This document shows, one piece after another, positions 25,968 to 34,181 of a stretch of 64,000 nucleotides of DNA. Positions within the stretch are counted from its first letter, which is position 1. Each line of letters starts with the position of its first letter. This DNA comes from JAJPKK01 sp035311445 (GTDB lineage: Bacteria > Pseudomonadota > Alphaproteobacteria > Rhizobiales > Xanthobacteraceae), in contig DATGCX010000083.1 in assembly GCA_035311445.1 (NCBI GenBank), positions 7,564-71,563 of the forward strand, in the 5' to 3' direction. The translations under genes were made by a program, and so were the position numbers. The notes under the pieces were generated by a model, which was not told the origin of the DNA, searched no databases, and worked only from the letters and a program-made list of their open reading frames with translations.

Positions 25968-26289
25968 TGCGGTCACCCGGGCAAAGACCTGATCGAATAT
26001 CGGGGCATGCTCTCGTTCGACCCCAGCAAAAGTGCTTCCGCTCCTTTTTCAATACGCAGCCATCTTCGCCGAGCGAATCGCCATCCATGTACCGGCCATT
26101 GTTAGTGTTCTTTGTTTGTTCCAATGTCAAGGGCAGTTATTTGTTTTTCAGACTCGAAATGAGTTTCTCAGTGGATATCTCGGGCGCGGTTGCGGGATTG
26201 GCCTCACGACGTGCACCCGCAAGCAGCTTGCATGTTAGCGCACGGCCCTGGTAGCACCCAACCCCCGGGGCCTTAGCGGATCATTCGAC
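25968..26289. other. Divergent control region between jetA and mazG
   Basis: 322 bp without a gene. The middle (26100-26165) is clearly richer in A/T than the flanking genes and is the likely promoter zone for both directions. No inverted repeat or attachment-site duplication was recognised. Confidence 0.55.
26102..26130 (-). promoter_or_regulatory. Possible sigma-70 promoter for the Wadjet operon
   Basis: A consensus -35 TTGACA (26130-26125) is followed after 17 bases by CACTAA at the -10 position, which is a poor match. It lies about 135 bp before the jetA start. The -35 match is exact but the -10 is weak, so this is tentative. Confidence 0.3.
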
Positions 26290-27123
26290 ATGACCAAGAT
26301 CACTCCTTCACGCGACATCGCCCGCCTGATCGAGATCATGGCGGCGTTGCGCACGGCGGGCACCGGGTGCCCGTGGGATCTGGCGCAGGACTTCGAATCC
26401 ATCGCGCCCTACACGATCGAAGAAGCCTACGAGGTTGCCGACGCAATCGAACGTGGTGATTTCGACGATCTGCGTGACGAACTTGGCGACCTGCTGCTGC
26501 AGGTGGTGTTTCACGCCCGGATGGCCGAGGAAGCCGGCCGGTTCGGGTTCGGCGATGTGGTCCATACGATCACCGAAAAGCTTCTGCGCCGCCATCCACA
26601 CGTGTTCGGCGACGCGGGCAGCCTCGACACCGAGGCAGTCAACGCGTTGTGGGACAGGATCAAAACGCAGGAGAAGGCCGAGCGCGCGACGCGCCGGGCG
26701 GTTGATCTACAGGGTCGCGAACGCAGTGGTGGAGCGCTTGCTGGCGTTCCGGTCGCCCTCCCCGCCCTCACGCGAGCGCTCAAGCTACAGGAGAAGGCCG
26801 GCAAAGTCGGGTTCGACTGGAATGATCCTCTGGCGGTGCTCGCAAAAATCCGCGAGGAAGCCGATGAGATAGGTGCCGAGCTGGCGTCCGGCGATACACG
26901 TGCGGCGCGGGACGAAGTCGGCGATCTGCTGTTTGCCGTCGTCAATCTTGCGCGCCATCTCGGGGCTGATCCTGAACGGGCACTGCGCGCTACCAACCAC
27001 AAATTCGAGCGTCGCTTTGGCTATATCGAGCGAGCGCTTGCGGCGGCCGGCAAGACCCCGGAGCAGTCGACGCTGGCCGAGATGGATGAACTCTGGAATG
27101 CCGCGAAGACAGAAGGCAGATGA
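26290..27123 (+). CDS. mazG: Nucleoside triphosphate pyrophosphohydrolase MazG
   Basis: 277 residues with the two tandem all-alpha NTP-PPase repeats of full-length MazG. Repeat 1 has GCPWDLAQDF, EEAYEVADAI and DELGDLLLQVVFH; repeat 2 has VGFDWNDPLAVLAKIREEADE and DEVGDLLFAVVNLARH. The Glu/Asp sets in EExxE and DExGD bind magnesium. MazG removes non-canonical dNTPs and can lower ppGpp during stress. It is convergent with hflX, with hfq just beyond; this neighbourhood is typical in the class. The Wadjet operon starts on the other side. Confidence 0.94.
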   Translation: MTKITPSRDIARLIEIMAALRTAGTGCPWDLAQDFESIAPYTIEEAYEVADAIERGDFDDLRDELGDLLLQVVFHARMAEEAGRFGFGDVVHTITEKLLRRHPHVFGDAGSLDTEAVNALWDRIKTQEKAERATRRAVDLQGRERSGGALAGVPVALPALTRALKLQEKAGKVGFDWNDPLAVLAKIREEADEIGAELASGDTRAARDEVGDLLFAVVNLARHLGADPERALRATNHKFERRFGYIERALAAAGKTPEQSTLAEMDELWNAAKTEGR

Positions 27124-27215
27124 CAGATTTCAGATGTCAGATGACGGAGGCCTGGGTTTCCGATTCTGTCATCTGATATCCGTCATCTGCCCATGGTCAC
27201 CCGACATCTGTCATC
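27124..27215. repeat. Interleaved direct/inverted CAGATGAC repeats at the mazG-hflX convergence
   Basis: Copies of CAGATGTCAGATGAC and its complement (GTCATCTGATATCCGTCATC, GACATCTGTCATC) alternate over about 90 bp and can form several alternative hairpins. They probably serve as a two-way terminator; the right-hand end covers the last codons of hflX. Confidence 0.6.
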
Positions 27216-28609
27216 GGACCCCTGATATTATCCGCACCGAACTTCGCACGCACAATCCCGGCACGATCAGGAGCAACCCGCACTGTCATGTGCATGCGGC
27301 CGTCGGCACCCTGGTCGCGCGCCAGCACCTCTGCATGGCGATGCAGCCAGCTGATGCCAGCCCCGTCGGCGAGGTCGAGCGCGACGTCAAGCGTAAGCCG
27401 TGATCGGGCGAGCTCGGCTTCGATCGCGGCGATCAGGGTGTCGATCCCCTCGCCGGTCAAGGCGGACAGCCGGATCGGCTGCCTGCCGCCGGTCTCGCGT
27501 CTGGCGAGGTTATCGACCCGCTCTCGCGCGGCAGGATCAAGACGATCGATCTTATTCCACACTTCGATCAGTCGCGCATCGCCTGGCGCAATGCCGAGAT
27601 CGCCGAGCACCTCGACAACGTCCGCCGACTGCGCGACGGTGTCGCCATGCGAAACATCGCGCACGTGGAGAATGAGATCGGCCTCGATCACTTCCTCAAG
27701 GGTAGCTCGGAATGCCGCCACCAGCGTGGTCGGGAGGTCCGAAATGAAACCGACCGTATCGGACATGATGATGCGAGCGCCGTGCGGCAGATCAATTGCG
27801 CGCATGGTCGGATCGAGTGTCGCAAACAGCATGTCCGCTGAGACCACGGTTGCTTGCGTTATGCGATTGAAGAGGGTCGACTTCCCTGCATTGGTGTAGC
27901 CGACCAGCGCAACGATTGGATATGGCACGCGCCGGCGGCTTTCGCGATGGAGTTTTCGCGTGCTTCTCACGCCTTCAAGCTCGCTTTCGATTCTGGCAAT
28001 GCGCTCGGCAATCAGGCGGCGATCGGTTTCGATCTGGGTTTCGCCAGGGCCGCCAAGAAATCCGAAACCGCCCCGCTGTCGCTCCAGGTGGGTCCAGGAA
28101 CGCACCAGCCGGCTGCGCTGATAATTGAGATGCGCCAGCTCGACCTGCAGCGCACCCTCGCGGGTATGGGCACGCCGGCCGAAGATCTCCAGAATCAGGC
28201 CGGTGCGGTCAAGCACCTTGGCGTTCCAGGCTTTTTCCAGGTTCCGCTGCTGCACCGGCGACAATGCGCAATCCATTACCACCAGCCCGGCCTCGTGGCT
28301 TTTCACCAACCCCGCAAGCTCCTCGACCTTGCCTTTGCCCAGATAGGTCGACGGGCGAATCGCTGAAATGGTGATCAGCCCGCTGTCGACCACCTCAAGG
28401 TCAATCGCACGCGCCAGCCCAACGGCCTCTTCGAGGCGGGCCGCCGGCGCGCGCATATTAGGCGGGCGGGACGATGCAAGGTCCCGGCCGTTGTTCGTCG
28501 CCGTACGCGCATCTCGCGTACGCGGATACGGACCAATGACGATTGCACGCCCCGTCGTCGAACCCTCGGATGGGCTCAGTTTGGAGGTACGATAGTTACG
28601 CGGCTCCAA
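27197..28609 (-). CDS. hflX: Ribosome-associated GTPase HflX
   Basis: 470 residues. An N-terminal HflX domain (about 20-185, with STYLGKGKVEEL and GGFGFLGGPGETQIETDRR shown in parts) is followed by a GTPase domain: G1 GYTNAGKST (237-245), G3 DTVGF, G4 NKID, G5-like SALTGEG. HflX splits stalled or stressed 70S ribosomes. The apparent start is TTG at 28609, adjoining the hfq stop, and gives the MEPR start seen in relatives. With hfq upstream it forms the usual hfq-hflX pair. Confidence 0.94.
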   Translation of the reverse strand: MEPRNYRTSKLSPSEGSTTGRAIVIGPYPRTRDARTATNNGRDLASSRPPNMRAPAARLEEAVGLARAIDLEVVDSGLITISAIRPSTYLGKGKVEELAGLVKSHEAGLVVMDCALSPVQQRNLEKAWNAKVLDRTGLILEIFGRRAHTREGALQVELAHLNYQRSRLVRSWTHLERQRGGFGFLGGPGETQIETDRRLIAERIARIESELEGVRSTRKLHRESRRRVPYPIVALVGYTNAGKSTLFNRITQATVVSADMLFATLDPTMRAIDLPHGARIIMSDTVGFISDLPTTLVAAFRATLEEVIEADLILHVRDVSHGDTVAQSADVVEVLGDLGIAPGDARLIEVWNKIDRLDPAARERVDNLARRETGGRQPIRLSALTGEGIDTLIAAIEAELARSRLTLDVALDLADGAGISWLHRHAEVLARDQGADGRMHMTVRVAPDRAGIVRAKFGADNIRGPMTDVG

Positions 28610-28870
28610 TCAGGTCTTTTCCCCGATAGTACCCTCTTCACCGCCTTCAAAAAGCTGCACTGGGTGCCCTGGCATGATGGTTGATATGGCGTGTTTGTAG
28701 ACAAGCTGCGAGTGCCCATCCCGCCGCAGCAACACGCAGAAATTGTCGAACCAGGTCACCACCCCTTGCAGCTTCACGCCATTGACGAGAAAAATCGTGA
28801 GGGGGATTTTCGCTTTACGTACATGATTAAGGAAGGTGTCTTGTAAATTTTGCGCGCGATCGGCTGCCAT
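28610..28870 (-). CDS. hfq: RNA chaperone Hfq
   Basis: 86 residues from the ATG at 28870. The Sm1 region (QDTFLNHVRKAKIPLTIFL, VNGVKLQG) and Sm2 motif YKHAIST are complete, so it should form the hexameric ring that pairs small RNAs with mRNAs. An upstream extension of the frame to 28942 is Lys/Ser-rich and not supported. The C-terminal tail is short and acidic (FEGGEEGTIGEKT), as in Rhizobiales. It is the first gene of hfq-hflX; the 180 bp upstream hold its promoter. Confidence 0.96.
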   Translation of the reverse strand: MAADRAQNLQDTFLNHVRKAKIPLTIFLVNGVKLQGVVTWFDNFCVLLRRDGHSQLVYKHAISTIMPGHPVQLFEGGEEGTIGEKT

Positions 28871-29051
28871 GGCCGTTTTTTCCGCTTTTTGTTTGCAGTT
28901 CCCGGCACTGCAACTGATTGATCTGCTTTTTGCCGGACGCATAGGTGTCCAGGCTAAGGCACGGACATAACATTAAAAAGTAGGATTGGGTCAGGCGCAA
29001 GTCCGGCTCGACCGCAATTGGAACTTTTTGAGCAAAATTGGAGCAGGAATC

Positions 29052-29909
29052 TCACGTAAATTCCGCATGGCGGTGGAATTCTCGCCGTAATGCGGTGGCG
29101 AACGGACCCGGGCGCCCGTCACCGACCTGTTTTCCATCGATGCGAATCACCGGTTGCACGATCTGAGTGGTGGCCGTGATGAAGGCCTCCCGCGCTGCCT
29201 TTGCTTCGACGACGGTGAACGGCCGCTCAGAAAAGGACAACCCCCTGGCTGCTATCGCATCCAATACCACCGCCCGGGAAATTCCATTGAGGATGCGGCC
29301 ATCGGCGGGACGCGTCACCACTTCGCCGCGCGCAGTAACAATCCAGGCATTCGATGATGCCCCCTCGGTGACGAATCCCTGGTCATCGACGAACCAGGCC
29401 TCGCGGGCGCCGGCATCGCGTGCCGCTTGTTTGGCAAGAACATTCGGCAGCAACGATACTGACTTGATATACGGCCGCGCCCAACGATTGTCCGCAAGAG
29501 TGATCACCGCGATGCCGTCGGCAGCCGTGCTCTCCGTCCTAAAGCTGTCGTGGGCGCGCGCGGTGACGACAATCGAAGGCGCGGTGCCGGGCGCCGGAAA
29601 GGCGAAATCGCGCCTAGCTACACCGCGCGTAACCTGCAGATAGACGATGCCGTCGCGCACTCGATTACGCCTTACGGTCTCATGCAGTACGACGCTCAGA
29701 GCCGACAGCGGCATCGGCAGGCCGATGCGCAATTCCGCGAGTGATCGCGTCAGACGCGCCATATGGCGGCGCTCATCCACGATGTGAGCCGCCCTCACCT
29801 CGCATACCTCATAAGCGCCGTCGGCAAACTGATAGCCGCGATCCTCCATATGGACGAGAGCATCGCGATGCGGCCGATATCGGCCATTCACATAGGCGAT
29901 CCGGGACAT
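29052..29909 (-). CDS. dat: D-amino-acid aminotransferase (class IV PLP enzyme)
   Basis: 285 residues from the ATG at 29909 (GGATCTGCG just upstream). Fold-type IV transaminase: YVNGRYRPHRDALVHMEDRG at the start, QFADGAYEVCEV, Lys149 in YIKSVSLLPNVLAK as the PLP-binding lysine, and TEGASSNAWIV as the phosphate-binding region. The pattern is closest to D-alanine aminotransferases, which interconvert D-alanine and D-glutamate for wall synthesis; a branched-chain aminotransferase is less likely because of the KSVSLLPNVLAK form. It lies between ntrX and hfq, as in many Bradyrhizobium-like genomes. Confidence 0.88.
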   Translation of the reverse strand: MSRIAYVNGRYRPHRDALVHMEDRGYQFADGAYEVCEVRAAHIVDERRHMARLTRSLAELRIGLPMPLSALSVVLHETVRRNRVRDGIVYLQVTRGVARRDFAFPAPGTAPSIVVTARAHDSFRTESTAADGIAVITLADNRWARPYIKSVSLLPNVLAKQAARDAGAREAWFVDDQGFVTEGASSNAWIVTARGEVVTRPADGRILNGISRAVVLDAIAARGLSFSERPFTVVEAKAAREAFITATTQIVQPVIRIDGKQVGDGRPGPFATALRREFHRHAEFT

Positions 29910-30010
29910 CGCAGATCCAATTGGCGTGCCTGTTTGGGAATTTTGCTGGCGCGCAATTACGCTGCCGTTTGACGTTGAGTCTGCTGAGTCACTCCAGGGC
30001 GCCGCCAACG

Positions 30011-30115
30011 GGGCCGGCCTTTGGCCGGCCCGGTGACAGGCTCCGCGGCGAGCCGAGAATCCATGACCACTGACCGGGAGATACGGATTCCGGGCTCGCC
30101 ACCTGATAGCGGCGC
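30011..30115. repeat. Composite palindromic repeat between dat and ntrX
   Basis: A perfect 9-bp hairpin (GGGCCGGCC, TTT, GGCCGGCCC, 30011-30031) followed by a second imperfect inverted repeat (GCGAGCCGAGAATCC with GGATTCCGGGCTCGC). The GGATTCCGGG / GCGCCCCGGGATGACC wording is a typical dispersed intergenic repeat of Bradyrhizobium relatives. It could terminate ntrX. Confidence 0.75.
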
Positions 30116-30181
30116 CCCGGGATGACCCAAGCTGAGTTTGCTGACCGCGGTGCGCATGATCGGTTTCGTAGAATAGGGTTA

Positions 30182-31549
30182 TTAATCCATTCCCAGCGCC
30201 TTGAGCTTGCGATGCAGCGCAGAGCGCTCCATCCCGACGAATTCGGCGGTTCGGGAAATGTTGCCGCTGAACCGGCTGATCTGGGCGCGCAGGTATTCGC
30301 GCTCGAACGCTTCGCGGGCATCCCGTAGTGGCATGCCCATAAGGTGCTCCCCACCCGCTCCCTTGGGCATCGCCGGCACCATGGAGCCGACATCCGGCGG
30401 CAGCATGTCTGCGGTTATTACCGCATCGACGTCGCCACTGGCCAAGATCATCAAACGCTCCACATTGTTGCGGAGCTGGCGCACGTTTCCGGGCCAGTCG
30501 TGAGTTTGCAGCACCGCCATGGCGTCGTCACCGATCCGCCGCTTGGGCAGGCCGGTCGCCTGAGAAATCTGTTCCATGAAGTGGTCGACAAGCTCCGGCA
30601 CGTCCTCGCGGCGCTCGGTGAGCGGCGGCACCCGGATCGGCACCACCGAAAGCCGGTGAAAAAGGTCCTCGCGGAAGCGGCCGGCGGCGATCTCCTCTTC
30701 GAGGTTGCGCGCGGTCGATGTGATGATGCGTGTGTCAACCTCAACTTTGCTGGTGCCGCCCGCGCGCAGGAAAGTCTGTTCGACCAGCACCCGCAGAATC
30801 TTGTTCTGGGTCTCCCGCGGCATGTCGCCGATTTCGTCGATGAAGAGCGTGCCGCCATGGGCTTCCTCAAGTGCCCCTATTTTGCGAGATTGGCCGTTAA
30901 GCTGCTCGGTGCCGAACAGTTCGACCTCCATCCGATCTGGCGTGATGGCCGCCGCATTGATGACCACGAAGGGGGCCGCGGCACGCGACGACAGCGCGTG
31001 AATGGTGCGGGCCGTCAGCTCCTTGCCGGAGCCGGACGCCCCGACGATGAGGATTCGGCTGTTGGTGGGCGCGACCTTCTCGATAGTCTGACGCAGATGT
31101 TGCATGACGCCGGAGCCGCCGACAAGCTTTGCCGGATGCGGCGCCAGCTGTTTGAGTTCCCTGACTTCGCGCTTCAATCGCGAGGTCTCGAGCGCCCGAT
31201 CGGCTACGAGGACAAGTCGGTCGACCTTGAACGGCTTCTCGATGAAATCGTATGCGCCGTGCTTGATCGCCGCAACCGCGGTTTCGATATTGCCGTGACC
31301 GGAGATCATGACCACCGGCAGATCGGGGTGTTCTGCCTTGATCTCGGAGAGCATTTGCAGCCCGTCGAGCCGGCTGCCCTGCAACCAGATGTCGAGGAAA
31401 ATCAGATTGGGCCGCCGCGCTGCGATTGCTGCCGCCGCGTCATCGCTGTCGCGGGCGGTGCGCGTTGCGTAACCCTCGTCTTCGAGAATTCCGGCCACCA
31501 GCTCGCGGATGTCAGCCTCGTCGTCGATGATCAGGATATCCGACGCCAT
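30182..31549 (-). CDS. ntrX: Response regulator NtrX
   Basis: 455 residues. Receiver domain 1-120 with Asp53 (IFLDIWLQG) as phospho-acceptor and Lys105 in IEKPF; AAA+ domain with P-loop GASGSGKE (170-177) and Walker B-like GGTLFIDEIGDMP; C-terminal Fis-type helix-turn-helix (SRTAEFVGMERSALHRKLKALG). In place of the GAFTGA loop the sequence reads LFGTEQLNGQSRKIGALEE, so contact with sigma-54 is not expected, as known for alphaproteobacterial NtrX. It is paired with the NtrY kinase, 17 bp upstream, and acts in nitrogen, redox and envelope control. Confidence 0.94.
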   Translation of the reverse strand: MASDILIIDDEADIRELVAGILEDEGYATRTARDSDDAAAAIAARRPNLIFLDIWLQGSRLDGLQMLSEIKAEHPDLPVVMISGHGNIETAVAAIKHGAYDFIEKPFKVDRLVLVADRALETSRLKREVRELKQLAPHPAKLVGGSGVMQHLRQTIEKVAPTNSRILIVGASGSGKELTARTIHALSSRAAAPFVVINAAAITPDRMEVELFGTEQLNGQSRKIGALEEAHGGTLFIDEIGDMPRETQNKILRVLVEQTFLRAGGTSKVEVDTRIITSTARNLEEEIAAGRFREDLFHRLSVVPIRVPPLTERREDVPELVDHFMEQISQATGLPKRRIGDDAMAVLQTHDWPGNVRQLRNNVERLMILASGDVDAVITADMLPPDVGSMVPAMPKGAGGEHLMGMPLRDAREAFEREYLRAQISRFSGNISRTAEFVGMERSALHRKLKALGMD

Positions 31550-31566
31550 GGTTATTGCCCGCTCGA

Positions 31567-33816
31567 TTAGTTGTTGGTTTCGTTGATGAGTGTTTCAGAC
31601 GGCTGCGCAGCAAACCGCAGCCGCATCCAGGCACCTCGTTGGCCGGGGAAGCGCTCCGCTGCATCGTGCAGCTCGATCCGGCCGCCGTGCTCTTCAAGGA
31701 TTTTCCCCACAATGGCGAGGCCGAGGCCGGTGCCCTTCTCGCGTGTCGTCACATAAGGCTCCAGCAGGCGGCTTCGATTTTCCTTCGGCAGGCCGACGCC
31801 GTTGTCGATGACGTCGATCACGATGTCCGAATCGACGCGTGCAGCCGATACTACGATACGACCGCGCCCCAACTGATCAGAAGGCACCGCTGCGACCGCT
31901 TCTCCGGCATTTTTGATGATGTTGGTGAGTCCTTGCGAAATCAATCGGCGATCAAAGCACGCCGGCATCGGATCTTCAGCGATCTCGACCTCGATATCGA
32001 TATCGGCATTGCCGACCCGTTGCATGAACGCGACCTGACGCACCGTGTCGGTGACGTCGTCCGCCACCATCACGGGCTTCGGCATCCGCGCGAACCGCGA
32101 GAACTCATCGACCATCCGTCGGATGTCATCGACCTGGCGGACGATCGTCTCGGTACATTGTTCGAATACGGCGCGGTCCTCAGCGATCGATTTACCGTAC
32201 TTGCGACGCAGGCGCTCCGCGGAGAGCTGAATCGGAGTGAGCGGATTCTTGATCTCGTGGGCGATGCGTCGGGCGATATCGCCCCAAGCCGCGGTCCGTT
32301 GCGCCGTTACCAGCTCGGTTATGTCGTCGAGCGTGACTACATAACCGTGGTCCGGATCAGCCGACTGCTCGGAGGTGACTCGCACGGAGACGGTGCGGTC
32401 GCGGCCGCCGCGGTGGATCGTGGTCTGGCCCTGGACGAGGCGCTGACCGCCGAAGCGCGCCGGATCGACGAGCTTTTTGAGCTCGGGCACGATTTCCTCG
32501 AGCGGATGTCCGAGCGCCTCAGCTTCACTGGACCCGATCAATTTTTCAGCCGAACGGTTGAGAATGCTGACTTGCCCATTGCCGTCGACGCCAATAACGC
32601 CGGCGCTGGCGCCCGCTAGCACGGCCTCGGTGAACCGACGTCGGCTGTCAACAAGATCACGCGCCCGCATGATGTCGTTGCGCTGAGTGCGCAGCTCTTG
32701 GGTCATCTTGTTGAAGGTCGCGCCGAGTTGGGAGAGATCACCTTCCGAGCGGCGCACCGGTACCTGGACGTGGAGATTGCCGGTGGACACTAGGTTGGCG
32801 GCTCCGATGAGTCGCCGGATGGGCGCCACCAAGCGGTTGGCGAAGGCAAAGCCGATCCACACCGCTGACAGCAGCACCGTAAGCGCGATGACGGTGTACA
32901 TCAGCGCAAACGCGAGCTGCACGCCAATGCGGCGCGCTTCGAGATTGGCGTATTCCTGGATACTGTTCTCGGTCCGCTGAATCTGCTCCAATACTCGCGG
33001 ATCGATAAAGCGGGCGACGAACAGATAGGTGTTTTCATAATTCTTCAATTTGATCAGCGCGCCGACACAATTTGTATCGCGCAGCAGACCGGCAACCGCC
33101 TCAGCATCGCTGACCTGAGCGAGCCTTTCCGCTGGAGGCGGCGGCGGCTCCTCCAGTTCGGGCGGAAGCTGAATTTCGGCCTTGACGATAACCGACTGAT
33201 CGGGGCCGAGCATCATGGCAGTCGGCATCTTGCGGAGCGATGCTTGCGCGGTGAAGAACTGGCGGAAGCGGTCGGAATCCTGGTCGAACAGGGGCTTGGC
33301 CCGGGCGATGTCGATCGCCATGAAATTGGTTTCGGCCCGGATCGACTGCTCGTATTCGTTAAGATAGGCCTGCGAGACAATGACCGAGTTTTCGATCACC
33401 GCGCGGGTGCGGATCGAAAACAGATAATCGAGCCCCCGATCAAGTGAAACGCTGGCGACCACCGCAACCAGCACGGCCGGCGCAACGGCGATCACCGAAA
33501 ACAACCCGGCGATCTGTACATGAAGCCGGGCACCGGCCCTGCCCCTCCGCCGCGCCAGGGCAATATGCCAAACCTCGCGACCGATGATTGCGAGGAGCAG
33601 CATCACCAGTATGAAATTCACGGCCAGGAGGGTAACAACGACATTGTGGGTCGGGCTGATGAACGTCAGATTGGCCAAGACCAAAAATGTCGTGAGAGCC
33701 CACAGCAGCGCGACCACCACCGCGATGAGGCCGATCATGCCGGTGGCAAGGCGTGTGGCCCCCGTTGATCTGTGGACAGGCTCGACGGATGAAACCTCTT
33801 CGACGGTCGTCATCAC
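31567..33816 (-). CDS. ntrY: Sensor histidine kinase NtrY
   Basis: 749 residues. Membrane segments lie near 27-50, 58-80, 98-125 and 300-325; between the third and fourth is a large periplasmic sensor region. A HAMP domain (RLVAPIRRLIGAANLVSTG) leads to a PAS domain (ASAGVIGVDGNGQVSILN), the dimerisation helix with His520 in AHEIKNPLTPIQ, and the ATPase domain (NIIKNAGEAV, DNGVGLP, GTGLGLAIV). It phosphorylates NtrX. Both ATG codons at the start (33816 and 33813) are possible. The gap of 365 bp to ntrC allows a separate ntrYX promoter. Confidence 0.94.
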   Translation of the reverse strand: MMTTVEEVSSVEPVHRSTGATRLATGMIGLIAVVVALLWALTTFLVLANLTFISPTHNVVVTLLAVNFILVMLLLAIIGREVWHIALARRRGRAGARLHVQIAGLFSVIAVAPAVLVAVVASVSLDRGLDYLFSIRTRAVIENSVIVSQAYLNEYEQSIRAETNFMAIDIARAKPLFDQDSDRFRQFFTAQASLRKMPTAMMLGPDQSVIVKAEIQLPPELEEPPPPPAERLAQVSDAEAVAGLLRDTNCVGALIKLKNYENTYLFVARFIDPRVLEQIQRTENSIQEYANLEARRIGVQLAFALMYTVIALTVLLSAVWIGFAFANRLVAPIRRLIGAANLVSTGNLHVQVPVRRSEGDLSQLGATFNKMTQELRTQRNDIMRARDLVDSRRRFTEAVLAGASAGVIGVDGNGQVSILNRSAEKLIGSSEAEALGHPLEEIVPELKKLVDPARFGGQRLVQGQTTIHRGGRDRTVSVRVTSEQSADPDHGYVVTLDDITELVTAQRTAAWGDIARRIAHEIKNPLTPIQLSAERLRRKYGKSIAEDRAVFEQCTETIVRQVDDIRRMVDEFSRFARMPKPVMVADDVTDTVRQVAFMQRVGNADIDIEVEIAEDPMPACFDRRLISQGLTNIIKNAGEAVAAVPSDQLGRGRIVVSAARVDSDIVIDVIDNGVGLPKENRSRLLEPYVTTREKGTGLGLAIVGKILEEHGGRIELHDAAERFPGQRGAWMRLRFAAQPSETLINETNN

Positions 33817-34181
33817 TCCCCCGGACAGGCCCCGCGCCGTGCACCGAAGCGTAGGCGCTCTTGCGTCATCAGGACCGGGCAGCCCAAATGATGTATCGAG
33901 CGACGTCGACGTTACATGTGATGCGCAAATACAACAATGGTGCCCAAAAGCGACATTTCCACGGCGAGCAGCACCGATTCGGAGCTTGCTTGACTATTTT
34001 TTAGGCACCTATTCTGCCGTGCAAACTATCCAAAACGCTTCCCTGGGCCATTAATCAATCAATGGAGAGGTTTGAGGGCCAAACATGTCCAAAGCCCCGA
34101 TTCTGGTGCGACCAGCAACGGGCAAAAGGGCATTTAACAAGAAATCTGACGCGCGCGCCCTCCGGCAAAACGGCCCTGCCC
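33817..34181. other. Intergenic region between ntrC and ntrY
   Basis: No gene. An A/T-rich patch around 33985-34055 (TTGACTATTTTTTAGGCACC, AATCAATCAATGG) suggests a promoter for ntrYX reading left, but I could not fix the elements. The half-sites GCACC and GGTGC appear, but not as a clean NtrC dyad. Confidence 0.45.

Noticed and set aside
25968..26289. Integration site or transposon end beside the Wadjet operon
   Set aside because: No integrase, tRNA end or matching direct repeat was found at either border (17971-18480 and 25968-26289).
27124..27215. CRISPR array
   Set aside because: The repeats are about 8-15 bases, in both orientations, without regular spacers, and no cas gene is in the window.
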